Source: Clostridioides difficile (lineage in GTDB: Bacteria > Bacillota > Clostridia > Peptostreptococcales > Peptostreptococcaceae). From it: a stretch of 64,000 bases of DNA. The stretch spans positions 1 through 64,000 of the forward strand of contig JABBZI010000016.1 in NCBI GenBank assembly GCA_012955965.1. Direction: 5' to 3'. This document shows positions 34,775-44,636 of the stretch, one piece after another. Position 1 is the stretch's first letter, and the number at the start of each line of letters is the position of its first letter. A program made the translations under genes and the position numbers. The notes beneath the pieces were generated by a model, which was not told where the DNA came from, did no database searches, and saw nothing but the letters and a program-made list of their open reading frames with translations.

Positions 34775-34793
34775 GTATATATAGTATATATAC
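34775..34793. promoter_or_regulatory. Palindromic operator of the GntR operon
   Basis: GTATATATA-G-TATATATAC, a perfect 9-1-9 palindrome 17 bases upstream of the GntR start. Nearby AT repeats extend partial copies. Confidence 0.6.
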
Positions 34794-35042
34794 ATTATAT
34801 AAATATATATATAATATGTCAACTATTTTTAGAAAAAAGTAATTTGAATTATTGTATATTTTATAAAAGCATTTTATAAGATACTAGTTTTTTTAATATA
34901 TTAAAATTTTTAAAAAAAATTTATAAATATTATTCTAAAATCTTATCAATAAATTGGAAATACTAATTTTAAAACCTAAGAAAGTTTAGCTTATAGGTAA
35001 ATAAAAGTTTAGTTTAAAGATGAACTTTCTACATTTTCGCTT
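34794..35042. other. Intergenic region, divergent promoters
   Basis: AT-rich; nothing besides the promoter elements listed separately. Confidence 0.3.
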
Positions 35043-35071
35043 TTGACATACATATTTTTTTGTAATATATT
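35043..35071 (+). promoter_or_regulatory. SigA promoter of the RepL-like/clpB operon
   Basis: TTGACA (35043-35048), 17 bases, TATATT (35066-35071). No CIRCE or CtsR-type repeat is seen near it. Confidence 0.65.
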
Positions 35072-35176
35072 TATATTATCAATTAGAGGTAAGGAGAGTG
35101 ATAAAAGATATTTAATTTAGATAAGACATTAAAAAAAGACCTAAATCAAGAGTATACAGAGAGTAAAAGTTTAGTT

Positions 35177-35521
35177 ATGAATAAAAGTAAATATATGAAT
35201 ATTTGCTTTAAGAATTATATTAAGGTAGTAGAAGGAATGTATACTAAAAGAGATTTAATTCCATTAAAATTAATAAACTCTATGGATAAAAATAATAAGA
35301 TTAGAAAAACACTAAATGAATTATCTTGTGAACTTGAATATCCAAAAACTTCTTTATCTTCATTGTTTACAGAGCTAAAAAAAATGGATTTTTTACAGAG
35401 AGTAAAAAATGGTGAGTATATGATAAATCCACATATAGCTTATAAAGGTAGTAGAGCTGATAAAGAAAGTTTATTAGCAGAATATAATCAGATAAAAAGA
35501 CCTAGTAAGGTTAGTAAATAA
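35177..35521 (+). CDS. RepL-like winged-helix protein
   Basis: 114 residues from ATG 35177. The coding frame extends upstream through KIFNLDKTLKKDLNQEYTESKSLV to a TAA at about 35106, but the well-placed GTG (35099) after AAGGAG is out of frame by one base; either a base is missing or the start is the weaker ATG. IRKTLNELSCELEYPKTSLSSLFTELKKMDFLQRVKNGEYMINPHIAYKG is a winged-helix block ending in a typical NP..YKG motif of plasmid RepL initiators. No plasmid functions are around it. First gene before an unknown gene and clpB. Confidence 0.55.
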   Translation: MNKSKYMNICFKNYIKVVEGMYTKRDLIPLKLINSMDKNNKIRKTLNELSCELEYPKTSLSSLFTELKKMDFLQRVKNGEYMINPHIAYKGSRADKESLLAEYNQIKRPSKVSK

Positions 35522-35537
35522 GGAAGAAGGTTTTTAT

Positions 35538-36134
35538 ATGAGTTTAAAACTTGATAGAAATGTTCTACAGTGGTTTGATTATGTATTTGAAAATGAAAAA
35601 ACTAGTTTAAGACACTACAATTTTGATTGTACATTAAAAGAGATTAGCCGTGCTAGTTTAAATAGAGTAGCTTTTATATTAGAAAAAAATAATTCTAGAT
35701 ACTGGAAGCTTTATTTTGAAATACCAGCTGAAGTCACTTTAAAACTTAAACAAAACATACATCCTTTATTTAGAGAGTATATATATGAACAAATATCACT
35801 GTATAATGATAATCAAATTTACAATTTTGTAAATTCAAACATATTAAAAGTGTTTAACAATATTGCTATTTATCAATATAATATTTTGGAAAATTTATAT
35901 ACTATTGATTTTAGAAAGAGTTTTATCGATAAATGTCAGTATTTATTAATTGGTGAAAAAAGACTTATAGATGAAGATTTATATTTGAGAGCAAAATCAA
36001 AAGATGTATTTGACTTTTTTAATTCAGATGAAACCTTTAATCTAACATTAAGCTTTGACATACAAAAGAATGAGAATTTACTCGATAGTCTTTTGGAGCT
36101 TAGGAAATCAATAATCATAAATGAGAGAATTTAA
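35538..36134 (+). CDS. Unknown protein between RepL-like gene and clpB
   Basis: 198 residues after GAAGG. Hydrophilic, mixed helix and strand, with many aromatic residues (MSLKLDRNVLQWFDYVF, SRYWKLYFEIPAEVTLKL, FRKSFIDKCQYLLIGEKRL). No signal peptide, membrane segment or catalytic motif seen. It follows the RepL-like gene by 16 bases and precedes clpB by 36, so it belongs to a three-gene operon with a chaperone. I do not recognise the family. Confidence 0.7.
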   Translation: MSLKLDRNVLQWFDYVFENEKTSLRHYNFDCTLKEISRASLNRVAFILEKNNSRYWKLYFEIPAEVTLKLKQNIHPLFREYIYEQISLYNDNQIYNFVNSNILKVFNNIAIYQYNILENLYTIDFRKSFIDKCQYLLIGEKRLIDEDLYLRAKSKDVFDFFNSDETFNLTLSFDIQKNENLLDSLLELRKSIIINERI

Positions 36135-36170
36135 TTTATTTGGATATAATATTAAAATGGAGGGATTTAT

Positions 36171-38765
36171 ATGGACGTAGAAAAAATGACTTTAAGAGTT
36201 CAAAAAAGTTTAAATGAGGCTTATAATGAAGCAGTAAAAAATCATAATCAACAAGTAGATGTAATTCATCTTTTTTCAGCACTTATTAATCAAGAAGATG
36301 GATTAATACCAAATATAATCGAAAAAATGAATATATCAATTGATTCTTTGAGAAATACTGTAAACATTGAACTTGATAAGCTTCCAAAAGTATATGGAGA
36401 AGGTGCTGACTCACAAGGCGTATCAGCTACTAGAAAAATAAATGAAGTACTTATAAAGGCTGAAAGTATTTCTAAAGAATATAAAGATTCATATATAAGT
36501 GTAGAGCATGTCATGCTTGCAATGATGGAAACAGAATCAAAATCAGTTGTTGGTAAAATATTAAAACAATATAATATAAATAAAAATGACTTTTTAAATG
36601 TATTATCACAAGTTAGAGGTAGTCAAAGAGTTGAAACACAAGACCCAGAAGGAACATATGATGCACTTGCTAGATATGGAACAAACTTAGTAGACTTAGC
36701 TAAGAAAAATAAGTTAGACCCTGTAATTGGAAGAGATGAAGAAATAAGAAGAATTATAAGAATTCTATCAAGAAGAACTAAAAATAATCCTGTGTTAATT
36801 GGTGAACCAGGTGTAGGTAAGACTGCAATTGTTGAAGGATTAGCAGAGAGAATTGTAAGAGGAGATGTGCCAGAAGGATTAAAAGACAAAATTGTATTCT
36901 CTCTTGATATGGGAGCTTTAATTGCTGGTGCAAAATATAGAGGAGAATTTGAAGAAAGATTAAAGGCAGTTTTAAAAGAAGTTCAAAGTTCTGATGGAAA
37001 GATTATATTATTTATAGATGAGATTCACACTATAGTTGGAGCTGGTAAAACAGAAGGTTCAATGGATGCAGGAAATCTTATTAAGCCTATGCTTGCAAGA
37101 GGTGAATTAAATTGTATTGGTGCAACTACTTTTGATGAATATAGAAAATATATAGAAAAAGATAAGGCACTTGAAAGACGTTTTCAGCCTGTAATTGCAG
37201 AAGAGCCTACTGTTGAAGATACAATATCTATACTTAGAGGTTTAAAAGAAAGATTTGAGATACACCATGGAGTAAGAATACATGATAATGCTATTGTGGC
37301 AGCAGCAAAACTTTCTCATAGATATATACAAGATAGATTTTTACCAGATAAAGCAATTGATTTAATTGATGAAGCAGGAGCTATGATTCGTAGTGAAATA
37401 GATTCATTACCAACAGAATTGGATGTTGTCAGAAGAAAGCTATTTATGCTAGAAACTGAAAGAGAAGCATTACTTAAAGAAAATGATGATAAAAGTAGGT
37501 CAAGATTGGATGATATTCAAAAAGAAATAGCAGAATTAAAATCTAAAAATGATGAAATGACTGCTAAATATGAAAAAGAAAAGAGTCAAATTTTAGATAT
37601 TAAAAACTTGAAAGCTCAATTGGATGAAGCTAAAGGGAAAGCTGAAAAATATGAGAGAGAATATGATTTCAATAAAGCAGCTGAGGTTAAGTATGGCGAA
37701 ATACCTAAATTAGAAGAACAAATAAAGAATTATGAAGAAAATATGAAAGATGGTTCTGAAAATTCACTTTTAAAGGAAGAAGTAACTGAAGAGGAAATAT
37801 CTAGTATTGTATCAAAGTGGACAGGTATACCAGTAACTAAACTAGTTGAAGGTGAAAGAGAAAAATTACTTAAGCTAGAAGAAGAACTTCACAAAAGAGT
37901 TATAGGGCAGGATGAAGCAGTTACAGCAGTTTCAAATGCGGTAATACGTGCAAGAGCTGGTCTAAAAGATGAAAGAAAACCAATTGGTTCATTTATTTTC
38001 TTAGGACCTACAGGTGTTGGTAAAACTGAACTCGCAAAAACTCTTGCCAGAAATTTATTTGATAGTGAAGATAATATAATTAGAATTGATATGTCTGAGT
38101 ACATGGAAAAACATGCTGTATCAAGATTAGTTGGACCTCCTCCAGGATATGTTGGATATGAAGAAGGAGGACAACTTACAGAAGCAGTTAGACGTGCTCC
38201 TTATTCTGTAATATTATTTGATGAGATAGAAAAAGCACATGAGGATGTATTTAATATGTTCTTACAAATATTAGATGATGGTAGACTTACTGATAATAAA
38301 GGTAAGACTGTAGACTTTAAAAATACTCTTATAATAATGACTTCTAATATAGGAAGTAATTATTTATTAGAAGCAGGAGGAAATATAACAGAGACTATTA
38401 ACAATTTGGTAATGAATGAAATGAAGCACAGATTTAAACCTGAGTTTTTAAATAGAGTAGATGACATTATAATGTTCAAACCTCTAGACCAAGAAAATAT
38501 CAAGAAAATTATAGACATATTTATGGCAGATTTAAAAAATAGATTAAAAGAAAAAGATATTAATATTGAAGTTACAGATTCAGCTAAAGATGTTATGGTG
38601 AGAGAGGGATATGACCCTGTATATGGAGCAAGACCTCTTAAGAGGTATATAGGAAATACATTAGAAACTGTGATTGCAAAGAAACTTATTGCTGGAGAAG
38701 TGTATAATGGATGTACTATAGTTATAGATGGAAAAGATGAAAATATAGAAGTTCTAGTTAAATAA
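36171..38765 (+). CDS. clpB: ClpB disaggregase
   Basis: 864 residues after GGAGGG. N-domain repeats (about 1-145), first AAA+ module with Walker A GEPGVGKT (about residue 206) and Walker B LFIDEIHT, a long coiled-coil middle domain ([11 protein letters not shown] region to about 540, with [15 protein letters not shown]), second AAA+ module with GPTGVGKT (about 606), [14 protein letters not shown] pore segment and [10 protein letters not shown]. There is no ClpP-binding IGF loop, as expected for ClpB. With DnaK it solubilises aggregates. Confidence 0.97.
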   Translation: MDVEKMTLRVQKSLNEAYNEAVKNHNQQVDVIHLFSALINQEDGLIPNIIEKMNISIDSLRNTVNIELDKLPKVYGEGADSQGVSATRKINEVLIKAESISKEYKDSYISVEHVMLAMMETESKSVVGKILKQYNINKNDFLNVLSQVRGSQRVETQDPEGTYDALARYGTNLVDLAKKNKLDPVIGRDEEIRRIIRILSRRTKNNPVLIGEPGVGKTAIVEGLAERIVRGDVPEGLKDKIVFSLDMGALIAGAKYRGEFEERLKAVLKEVQSSDGKIILFIDEIHTIVGAGKTEGSMDAGNLIKPMLARGELNCIGATTFDEYRKYIEKDKALERRFQPVIAEEPTVEDTISILRGLKERFEIHHGVRIHDNAIVAAAKLSHRYIQDRFLPDKAIDLIDEAGAMIRSEIDSLPTELDVVRRKLFMLETEREALLKENDDKSRSRLDDIQKEIAELKSKNDEMTAKYEKEKSQILDIKNLKAQLDEAKGKAEKYEREYDFNKAAEVKYGEIPKLEEQIKNYEENMKDGSENSLLKEEVTEEEISSIVSKWTGIPVTKLVEGEREKLLKLEEELHKRVIGQDEAVTAVSNAVIRARAGLKDERKPIGSFIFLGPTGVGKTELAKTLARNLFDSEDNIIRIDMSEYMEKHAVSRLVGPPPGYVGYEEGGQLTEAVRRAPYSVILFDEIEKAHEDVFNMFLQILDDGRLTDNKGKTVDFKNTLIIMTSNIGSNYLLEAGGNITETINNLVMNEMKHRFKPEFLNRVDDIIMFKPLDQENIKKIIDIFMADLKNRLKEKDINIEVTDSAKDVMVREGYDPVYGARPLKRYIGNTLETVIAKKLIAGEVYNGCTIVIDGKDENIEVLVK

Positions 38766-38769
38766 TGAA

Positions 38770-38818
38770 AAAAGAAGCAGGATATAATATATCAGATATT
38801 TTATCCTGCTTCTTTTGA
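38770..38818 (+). terminator. Terminator after clpB
   Basis: AAAGAAGCAGGATA (38771-38784) pairs with TATCCTGCTTCTTT (38802-38815), then T-rich DNA. Confidence 0.85.
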
Positions 38819-38979
38819 TTTATAAACTATAATAAGATATATGCTTTATCAAACTAATAAAAATATTTTTAAATAAGTATATTCAAACTAAATTTGATTC
38901 AAAGTCAGCATTTTAACAAATTCTCTATAATATATTTATAGTTTTAAGATATTCATAACTTTAGTATAATTGTAAAAAA

Positions 38980-40401
38980 TTATTGTTCATTTTTATCCTG
39001 TTTAAATAAATAAAAACCAATTAATATTGCACCTATTAAGCAAAGAAGTGTAATAATGATATAAACATTTCTCATTCCAAATATAAATATCTTATCATTA
39101 CCAATTATATAATCATTAACCCTATACCCAGCTTTAATACTCATAAAATTATATAAAAGTGTTGTAGAAATAGTAATACCTATAACTTGACCTAAATTTC
39201 TTACAAGGGAATTTATACTTCCAACAACTCCTAATTTGCTTTTAGGACAATTTGACATTATCAAAGAATTGTTGGCAGGTTGAAATATAGATTGTCCTAT
39301 TGATATTATTGATACAGAAATCACAAATAAAATAAGAATAGAGCTCTCCTCTAATCTTGACATTAAGAAAAATCCAAAACTCATAACAATAAGACCAACT
39401 AAAATAATTTTTTCTGACTTAATTTTATCTGATATATTACCAAATACTGGTGAAAAAATGGCTAAAATTAAAGGTGATAATATCATAAATAAACCTGCAT
39501 GAATGGGTGAAAGTTTCATAGTATTTTGTAAATAAAATGGAATTAGAATACTAGATGATGCAATACAAATGAATGATGTAAGAGCGCAGACTAAATTCAA
39601 CGAAAATTTTAAATTTCTAAAAATTCCAAGGTCAAGAAGTGGTTGAGGATGTCTTTTTTCTAATATCAAAAATAATATAATAAAAATAATTGATAATAAT
39701 AGTGAAATTAATATATATGGACTTAGCAATCCTATTTGTTGAGCACTAATTAGAGCACTAAAAAATAGTGTTGTTCCTAAAAATTGAAGTATAGCACCAT
39801 TCTTATCCATCTTTTCTGAAGTTTTTTTATTATTTGGAAGAAATTTTGTATTTAAAAATATTACAATAATACCTATTGGAATATTTATAAAGAATATAAA
39901 ATTCCAATTAAATATTGATAAAATAAATCCTCCTATGGATGGTCCAACCATATTGCCAAGAGCAACAGCAGTAACTAAAATTCCTAAAGCTTTACCTCTA
40001 CTTTCCTTTGGAAATAATTCTGTAATAATTCCATGATTATTTGCCATGTAGGCAGAAGCACCTATTCCTTGAATAAAACGGCAAATTATAAGTAAAGTTA
40101 AAGAATTACTTAATCCACATAATAATGAAGCTGTTGTAAAAAGAATAGTGCCTACTTGAAATATTCTAGATTTACCAAGAATATCTCCAAGTCTTCCAAA
40201 AAATAGTAGTGTTGAACAAATAATAATTGAATAACTTGCTATTACCCATTCAATAGATGATAGAGAGACATTTAATTTACTTGCAAGAACTGGAAGTGCT
40301 ACATTTATAATACTAGAATCCAATGTTGCCATAAAAGTCATTGCTATAACTACAAATAAAACTGTTGTATTTTTTTTGTTTTCTTTAAAAGATTTTGTCA
40401 T
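38980..40401 (-). CDS. MFS drug transporter, DHA2 (EmrB/QacA) family
   Basis: 473 residues from ATG 40401 with AAGGAGG; a longer frame to 40581 runs into the divergent gene's promoter. About 14 transmembrane segments. LDSSIINVALPVLASKL is DHA2 motif D1; GRLGDILGKSRIF is motif A; GIGASAYMANNHGIITELFPKESRGKALG is motif C-like. Probably an H+-coupled multidrug or dye exporter. It diverges from the AraC-type regulator with a repeated 14-mer in between. Confidence 0.88.
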   Translation of the reverse strand: MTKSFKENKKNTTVLFVVIAMTFMATLDSSIINVALPVLASKLNVSLSSIEWVIASYSIIICSTLLFFGRLGDILGKSRIFQVGTILFTTASLLCGLSNSLTLLIICRFIQGIGASAYMANNHGIITELFPKESRGKALGILVTAVALGNMVGPSIGGFILSIFNWNFIFFINIPIGIIVIFLNTKFLPNNKKTSEKMDKNGAILQFLGTTLFFSALISAQQIGLLSPYILISLLLSIIFIILFLILEKRHPQPLLDLGIFRNLKFSLNLVCALTSFICIASSSILIPFYLQNTMKLSPIHAGLFMILSPLILAIFSPVFGNISDKIKSEKIILVGLIVMSFGFFLMSRLEESSILILFVISVSIISIGQSIFQPANNSLIMSNCPKSKLGVVGSINSLVRNLGQVIGITISTTLLYNFMSIKAGYRVNDYIIGNDKIFIFGMRNVYIIITLLCLIGAILIGFYLFKQDKNEQ

Positions 40402-40428
40402 TTTTATTACCTCCTTATTATAATGACT

Positions 40429-40530
40429 AGCATTATTTTGATGTTTACAATAATAATTACATTTTATATAATATCGATATGAAATAATGAATACAACAAC
40501 GATATTGCTTATAATTAGCACTATTTTGAT
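40429..40530. promoter_or_regulatory. Repeated 14-mer between MFS and AraC genes
   Basis: AGCATTATTTTGAT (40429-40442) and AGCACTATTTTGAT (40517-40530) are direct repeats with 13 of 14 bases matching, one near each start. Such direct repeats are typical AraC-family sites. Confidence 0.6.
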
Positions 40531-40542
40531 AAGAGGTAAATA

Positions 40543-41430
40543 ATGAATGATAAAAACACGTATTTTGATAGAAAAGGTCAAGAAAGCTTCATAGATATTT
40601 TTTTAAAAGAGGATATTAAAAAAGGAGAAAATTTTAAAAGACATTGGCATGAGCATATACAAATATATTATTTTTTTGATGGTATAGCATACTTAGAATG
40701 TGGTTTGAATAATTTTAAAGTAGTGTCTGGAAATATTGTAATAGCAAATAGTAATGAATTGCATTATTTAGAAAGCCTATCAGATAATCTAAAATTCTAC
40801 ACTATTCGTATTGAACCTAGTTTTCTTTTTAGTAATCAAGTTGATTTGTTACAAGCTAAGTACTTAGCACCATTAACTCTAAATCGTATTGTATTTAAGA
40901 ATTTAATTCAAAACGATTCTTTTATTTTAAAATACATTAAAGCTATACTTGATGAATATCACAATAAAGAAATTGGATATGAGTTATCTATAAAAGCTAA
41001 TGTCTATCAATTGATAGTATTCTTGTTAAGAAATTATGTTGATAAAATGTTTTCTGAAGAAGAATTTATAGAAAGAAAATATTCTTTAGAAAAATTTGAA
41101 TGTATATTTGATTTGATAGAGGAAAAATATATGGATAAAATTACACTAAAAGAACTTGCTAGCAATGTGAATTTGAGTGTACATCATTTTTGTAGAACAT
41201 TCAAACAAATAACAGGTAAGACGACAACTGATTATATAAATGGAGTTAGACTTGATAAGGCTATATATTATTTAAAACAAACAGATTTAAACATGACAGA
41301 AATTGCTATGAGATGTGGTTTTGATAGTATAAATTATTTTAGTCGTTTATTTAAAAAGAATTATGATATATCCCCAACTAAATATAGACAGGAGCATAGG
41401 GATACTTGTAGTATTATTTTAAAGAAATAA
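40543..41430 (+). CDS. AraC-family regulator of the MFS transporter
   Basis: 295 residues after AGAGG. N-terminal cupin-type sensor (RHWHEHIQIYYFFDGIAYLECG, IVIANSNELHYLE), C-terminal AraC double HTH (ITLKELASNVNLSVHHFCRTFKQITGKTTTDYINGVRLDKAIYYL, MTEIAMRCGFDSINYFSRLFKKNYDISPTKYR). Divergent from the exporter; probably senses a small ligand and activates it. Confidence 0.88.
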   Translation: MNDKNTYFDRKGQESFIDIFLKEDIKKGENFKRHWHEHIQIYYFFDGIAYLECGLNNFKVVSGNIVIANSNELHYLESLSDNLKFYTIRIEPSFLFSNQVDLLQAKYLAPLTLNRIVFKNLIQNDSFILKYIKAILDEYHNKEIGYELSIKANVYQLIVFLLRNYVDKMFSEEEFIERKYSLEKFECIFDLIEEKYMDKITLKELASNVNLSVHHFCRTFKQITGKTTTDYINGVRLDKAIYYLKQTDLNMTEIAMRCGFDSINYFSRLFKKNYDISPTKYRQEHRDTCSIILKK

Positions 41431-41572
41431 TAATAAATAAGCTATAAATGTACTTTATAGAAAATATAGGATTTTGAGTTTTTTATAAATATTGATAAAA
41501 TCTATGATATAAAAGAGCAAAATTATTAATGAGATTTAAGTAGTAAATGAATATGAAAGGATATTGTACCTA

Positions 41573-42043
41573 ATGAAAAATATTTTTTATTATGAAACCA
41601 AAATTGGGAAAATAGGAATAGCAGAAAAAAATAATTGTATTACAAATTTGTTTTTTGACACATCTATTTTAAATTCTAAAGAATACTTGGTCAAAGAAAC
41701 CGAAATTATAAAAGAAGCAAGCAAACAACTAAAGGAATATTTAGATGGGAATAGAAAAGCGTTTGATTTGCCTTTAGAGTTGTTAGGAAGTGAGTTTAGT
41801 AAAAAAGTTTGGAATGAGCTTTGTAAAATTCCGTATGGAGAAACAAAGACTTATACAGAGTTAGCAAGTATAATTAATAATCCTAAAGCATACAGGGCTG
41901 TAGGAATGGCAAATAGCAAAAATCCTATTTCTATTTTTATACCTTGTCACAGACTTGTAGGTTCTAATGGCAGTTTGAGAGGTTATCTAGGAGGAATAAA
42001 GGTAAAGGAATATTTATTGAAACTTGAAAAAGAGAATAAATAA
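41573..42043 (+). CDS. ogt: Methylated-DNA-protein cysteine methyltransferase
   Basis: 156 residues from ATG 41573 after AAAGGA. The active-site block is ISIFIPCHRLVGSNGSLRGYLGG with the acceptor Cys, preceded by VWNELCKIPYGETKTYTELA, the DNA-binding helix with the arginine finger region (AYRAVGMANSKNP). It repairs O6-alkylguanine by irreversible transfer to Cys. No Ada-type regulatory domain. Confidence 0.93.
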   Translation: MKNIFYYETKIGKIGIAEKNNCITNLFFDTSILNSKEYLVKETEIIKEASKQLKEYLDGNRKAFDLPLELLGSEFSKKVWNELCKIPYGETKTYTELASIINNPKAYRAVGMANSKNPISIFIPCHRLVGSNGSLRGYLGGIKVKEYLLKLEKENK

Positions 42044-42427
42044 TATATGTAAAAATAAAAGTTTAAAACAATGCTTATTATAGAAAAACTAAATTTTATT
42101 TGAAAAATTACAAATAAGCCAAATGAATATAAAAGATTTATATATTTATAAAAAATTTTATAATAAAAATTATCTTGAAAAATATATAAAAATATAAAAA
42201 ATATACAAGATTCTACAATAATAGATTTTTTTGTTATTATTACGAGTTTTTTATTGCATCTGTAGAATAAAAGTATTATTATATAGTTAAGATAATTATC
42301 TAGGGATATTTTGGATAATAATGATATGTTTTATAAAATAAAAATATAATTACATAAACTTTATTAAAAAATTGTTGGAAATTTCTGACTAACATTAAGA
42401 ACGTAAGTTTGTTGGGGGATGGTGTAT
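42044..42427. other. Intergenic region with ATTCTACA/TGTAGAAT inverted repeat
   Basis: Very AT-rich. The only structure is ATTCTACA (42210-42217) pairing with TGTAGAAT (42261-42268). Its loop contains T-runs; it could be a small RNA or a terminator for ogt. Confidence 0.4.
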
Positions 42428-42568
42428 GTGGAAAAATCAAATACTACTGTTACAAGAAAAGAAAAAATTGAAGATACAGGAATGAAATTAGATTATTTAT
42501 TGAGTGAAGATATTACTTTTTATGAATTATTACTTGAGGTTTTGAATAAAGAAAAAGAAGAGAATTAA
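42428..42568 (+). CDS. 46-residue acidic protein convergent with the XRE gene
   Basis: Start GTG 42428 about nine bases after GGGGG; sequence contains TRKEKIEDTGMKLDYLLSED and ends FYELLLEVLNKEKEEN. Its stop overlaps the end of the XRE regulator by four bases on the opposite strand. Too short to assign; the helical amphipathic C-terminus is all that can be said. Confidence 0.45.
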   Translation: MEKSNTTVTRKEKIEDTGMKLDYLLSEDITFYELLLEVLNKEKEEN

Positions 42569-42936
42569 TTCTCTTCTTTAAGAAATCTTTTTAGATAAGC
42601 ATTATCAATCATTTTTTCTATAGCTTCTCTATCTTCTTTTTCAAGAGAATATATTTTTTCTAATAGTTTTTTTGTTTTTTCACTGACTGCTAAGTTCTCT
42701 ATGATTAATTTATCTTCTTTACTTATCTTTGTACTTTCATTTACACCCAGTAAATAATCAGTGGATGTCTTCAATTCTTTTGCCAATCTTACTATAATTT
42801 CACTTTTAGGTTCTCGTAAATTATTTTCATAACGTGATAAACTAGCCTCAGTTATACCGACTTTAGTAGCAAGTTCTTTTTGATTTATATCCAATTTTTT
42901 TCGTAAATTTGATATTCTATCTCCTAAACTTTCCAT
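42565..42936 (-). CDS. XRE-family repressor
   Basis: 123 residues. N-terminal Cro/CI HTH: RISNLRKKLDINQKELATKVGITEASLSRYENNLREPKSEIIVRLAKELKTSTDYLLGV, followed by a helical tail (LIIENLAVSEKTKKLLEKIYSLEKEDREAIEKM), the length of SinR/phage-type repressors. A 16-bp inverted repeat 105-150 bases upstream is its probable operator. It is an isolated gene, not in a prophage. Confidence 0.85.
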   Translation of the reverse strand: MESLGDRISNLRKKLDINQKELATKVGITEASLSRYENNLREPKSEIIVRLAKELKTSTDYLLGVNESTKISKEDKLIIENLAVSEKTKKLLEKIYSLEKEDREAIEKMIDNAYLKRFLKEEN

Positions 42937-43328
42937 ATGTACATCACTCCTTACCGAAATTATAAGTTATTTTTATAAAAAGTAAAATAAAATTACCAAA
43001 AATATAAAAAAAAAAGATTAAAATAATAAAATACATTGAAAATTACCATTTGTATATGTATAATATGAATTATACAAATGGTAATTGATAAAGAGGTGAT
43101 ATTCTGAAAATAAAAACATAAATAATTAATAGATATATACTACTTAGATACATTTAATTTGAATATAAATAAATATTTCAATAATAAAATTACCAAATGT
43201 ATAAGACGATACTATAGTATTAACAATTTGATGTTTCAATAAATTTAAATGTTTAAATAAGTTAGAAATTAATTATATGAAATTGATTCTTATAAATTAA
43301 AATAAGTTGAGTAGATGGAGGAATTAAT
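42937..43328. other. Divergent control region of the XRE gene
   Basis: Carries the inverted repeat below, an extra half site AATTACCAAATGTATA near 43187-43203 and a partial AAATTACCAAAAATATA near 42990. A GAGGTG site at about 43093 is not followed by a usable frame. Confidence 0.5.
43041..43086. promoter_or_regulatory. Operator-like 16-bp inverted repeat around a -10 box
   Basis: AATTACCATTTGTATA (43041-43056) and TATACAAATGGTAATT (43071-43086) are perfect inverted copies. A TATAAT (43059-43064) sits in the 14-base spacer, so binding would block a plus-strand promoter. Confidence 0.7.
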
Positions 43329-43583
43329 GTGATAATAATTAGAAGTCAAGATAAAACTGATTTAATGCAGGCTAATCAAATTAAAATAAATGATAGTGAA
43401 GTTTATGTAGTATTTGAAAGGTTTAATACTATAAAAATAGGAACTTATGAAAGTAATGCAAGAGCCATACAAGTGTTGGATAATATACAAAGTTTTATTG
43501 AGAATGGAACAAAATATGATTACATAACAGCTAACAAAGTTAGATATAATATTAATAAAATATTTCAGATGCCAATTAAATAG
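43329..43583 (+). CDS. Small conserved-looking protein, unknown
   Basis: 84 residues, GTG start after GGAGG. MIIIRSQDKTDLMQANQIKI, EVYVVFERFNTIKIGTYESNARAIQVLDNIQSFIENG: pattern of a beta hairpin followed by helix, repeated. Similar small proteins occur in phage and mobile DNA of Firmicutes. Single gene with terminator; expressed from the promoter region overlapped by the XRE operator. Confidence 0.65.
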   Translation: MIIIRSQDKTDLMQANQIKINDSEVYVVFERFNTIKIGTYESNARAIQVLDNIQSFIENGTKYDYITANKVRYNINKIFQMPIK

Positions 43584-43608
43584 TGAGTGTGTTTTATGCT
43601 TAAGAATT

Positions 43609-43650
43609 AAAGCCTTCTTTTCTTTATAGAAATAGAAAAGAAGGCTTTAC
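43609..43650. terminator. Terminator
   Basis: AAAGCCTTCTTTTCT pairs with AGAAAAGAAGGCTTT; strong, between convergent genes. Confidence 0.85.
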
Positions 43651-43695
43651 ATATTTATGAATATTGAAGTATTTTTGTTTTTAAATTTAGATTAT

Positions 43696-44373
43696 TTAAT
43701 AGTATATTAGCGACCAATTAAATAATAAGAATTCTCCTAAAACAGCCAATATTAAATATATGACAGCTTCATTTTTATAAAGAGAGGTATTTTTTTTATT
43801 TATATCATCATCCATTGTAATAGCAATTTCATCTTGAATGATATTTTTACAGATAGGTTCTAAAATAGTATTTTTTTTCAATAGATTAAATAACTTACTT
43901 ACATATACCCATATAAAATATCCTAAAATAGCCCCTAATGTGTTCATCATTAAATCGTCAATATCTGTAGTTCTAAGGTTAAATAATTGAAAAAATTCAA
44001 TTGCTAAAGAGAAACCTAATCCAGTTATTGATACATTATTAATATTTCTAAATTCTTTCCAAATTAAAGGAAGTAAGAATCCTAAAGGCATAAACATAAT
44101 TATATTTAAAACATATGTTAAAGCGCCAACTGAACTAAATGGTATTATATTTATTTCATTAAGTCTAATAATTTCGTTGTACTTTCCTATATCCCATATG
44201 CTACCAATACCAGCTTTACTAAGTGCTAAGTAAATATATAATAAAAAAATGTATACCCATATTAAATGTATTACTACATTCTTTTTACACTTCAAGTTTT
44301 TTCTTTTTATGACAATTATTTGATATATTAAGCAAGGAAGTATAGCGCAAAGAAATGAATAAAGTGTCCACAT
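43696..44373 (-). CDS. VanZ-family membrane protein
   Basis: 225 residues, about five transmembrane segments. EINIIPFSSVGALTYVLNIIMFMPLGFLLPLIWKE and IEFFQLFNLRTTDIDDLMMNTLGAILGYFI are the VanZ signature (IPF, N..F.PLG, E..Q, R..D.DD...N..G...G). VanZ proteins can lower teicoplanin sensitivity, but this is a general family and most members are unexplained. Confidence 0.85.
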   Translation of the reverse strand: MWTLYSFLCAILPCLIYQIIVIKRKNLKCKKNVVIHLIWVYIFLLYIYLALSKAGIGSIWDIGKYNEIIRLNEINIIPFSSVGALTYVLNIIMFMPLGFLLPLIWKEFRNINNVSITGLGFSLAIEFFQLFNLRTTDIDDLMMNTLGAILGYFIWVYVSKLFNLLKKNTILEPICKNIIQDEIAITMDDDINKKNTSLYKNEAVIYLILAVLGEFLLFNWSLIYY

Positions 44374-44636
44374 AATTGTATTTTATCTCCTTTCAAAATT
44401 TATGTTTTTAGCTATATAACTGCTATCTTTATATTAAGCTTTAAATTTTAAAAATCTTTTAATAAAATCTTAAAAATTTATTAATTTATAAAAATATATT
44501 ATTAATCTTAATAAAATACAGAAAATCGAACCTCCTATACTTATATGTAGATGCTTAAAAAATTTTATCATATGCATAAATATTATAAATATATGGAAAT
44601 AATAATAGTATATTTTGGTAAAATAGGAGGGATTCT

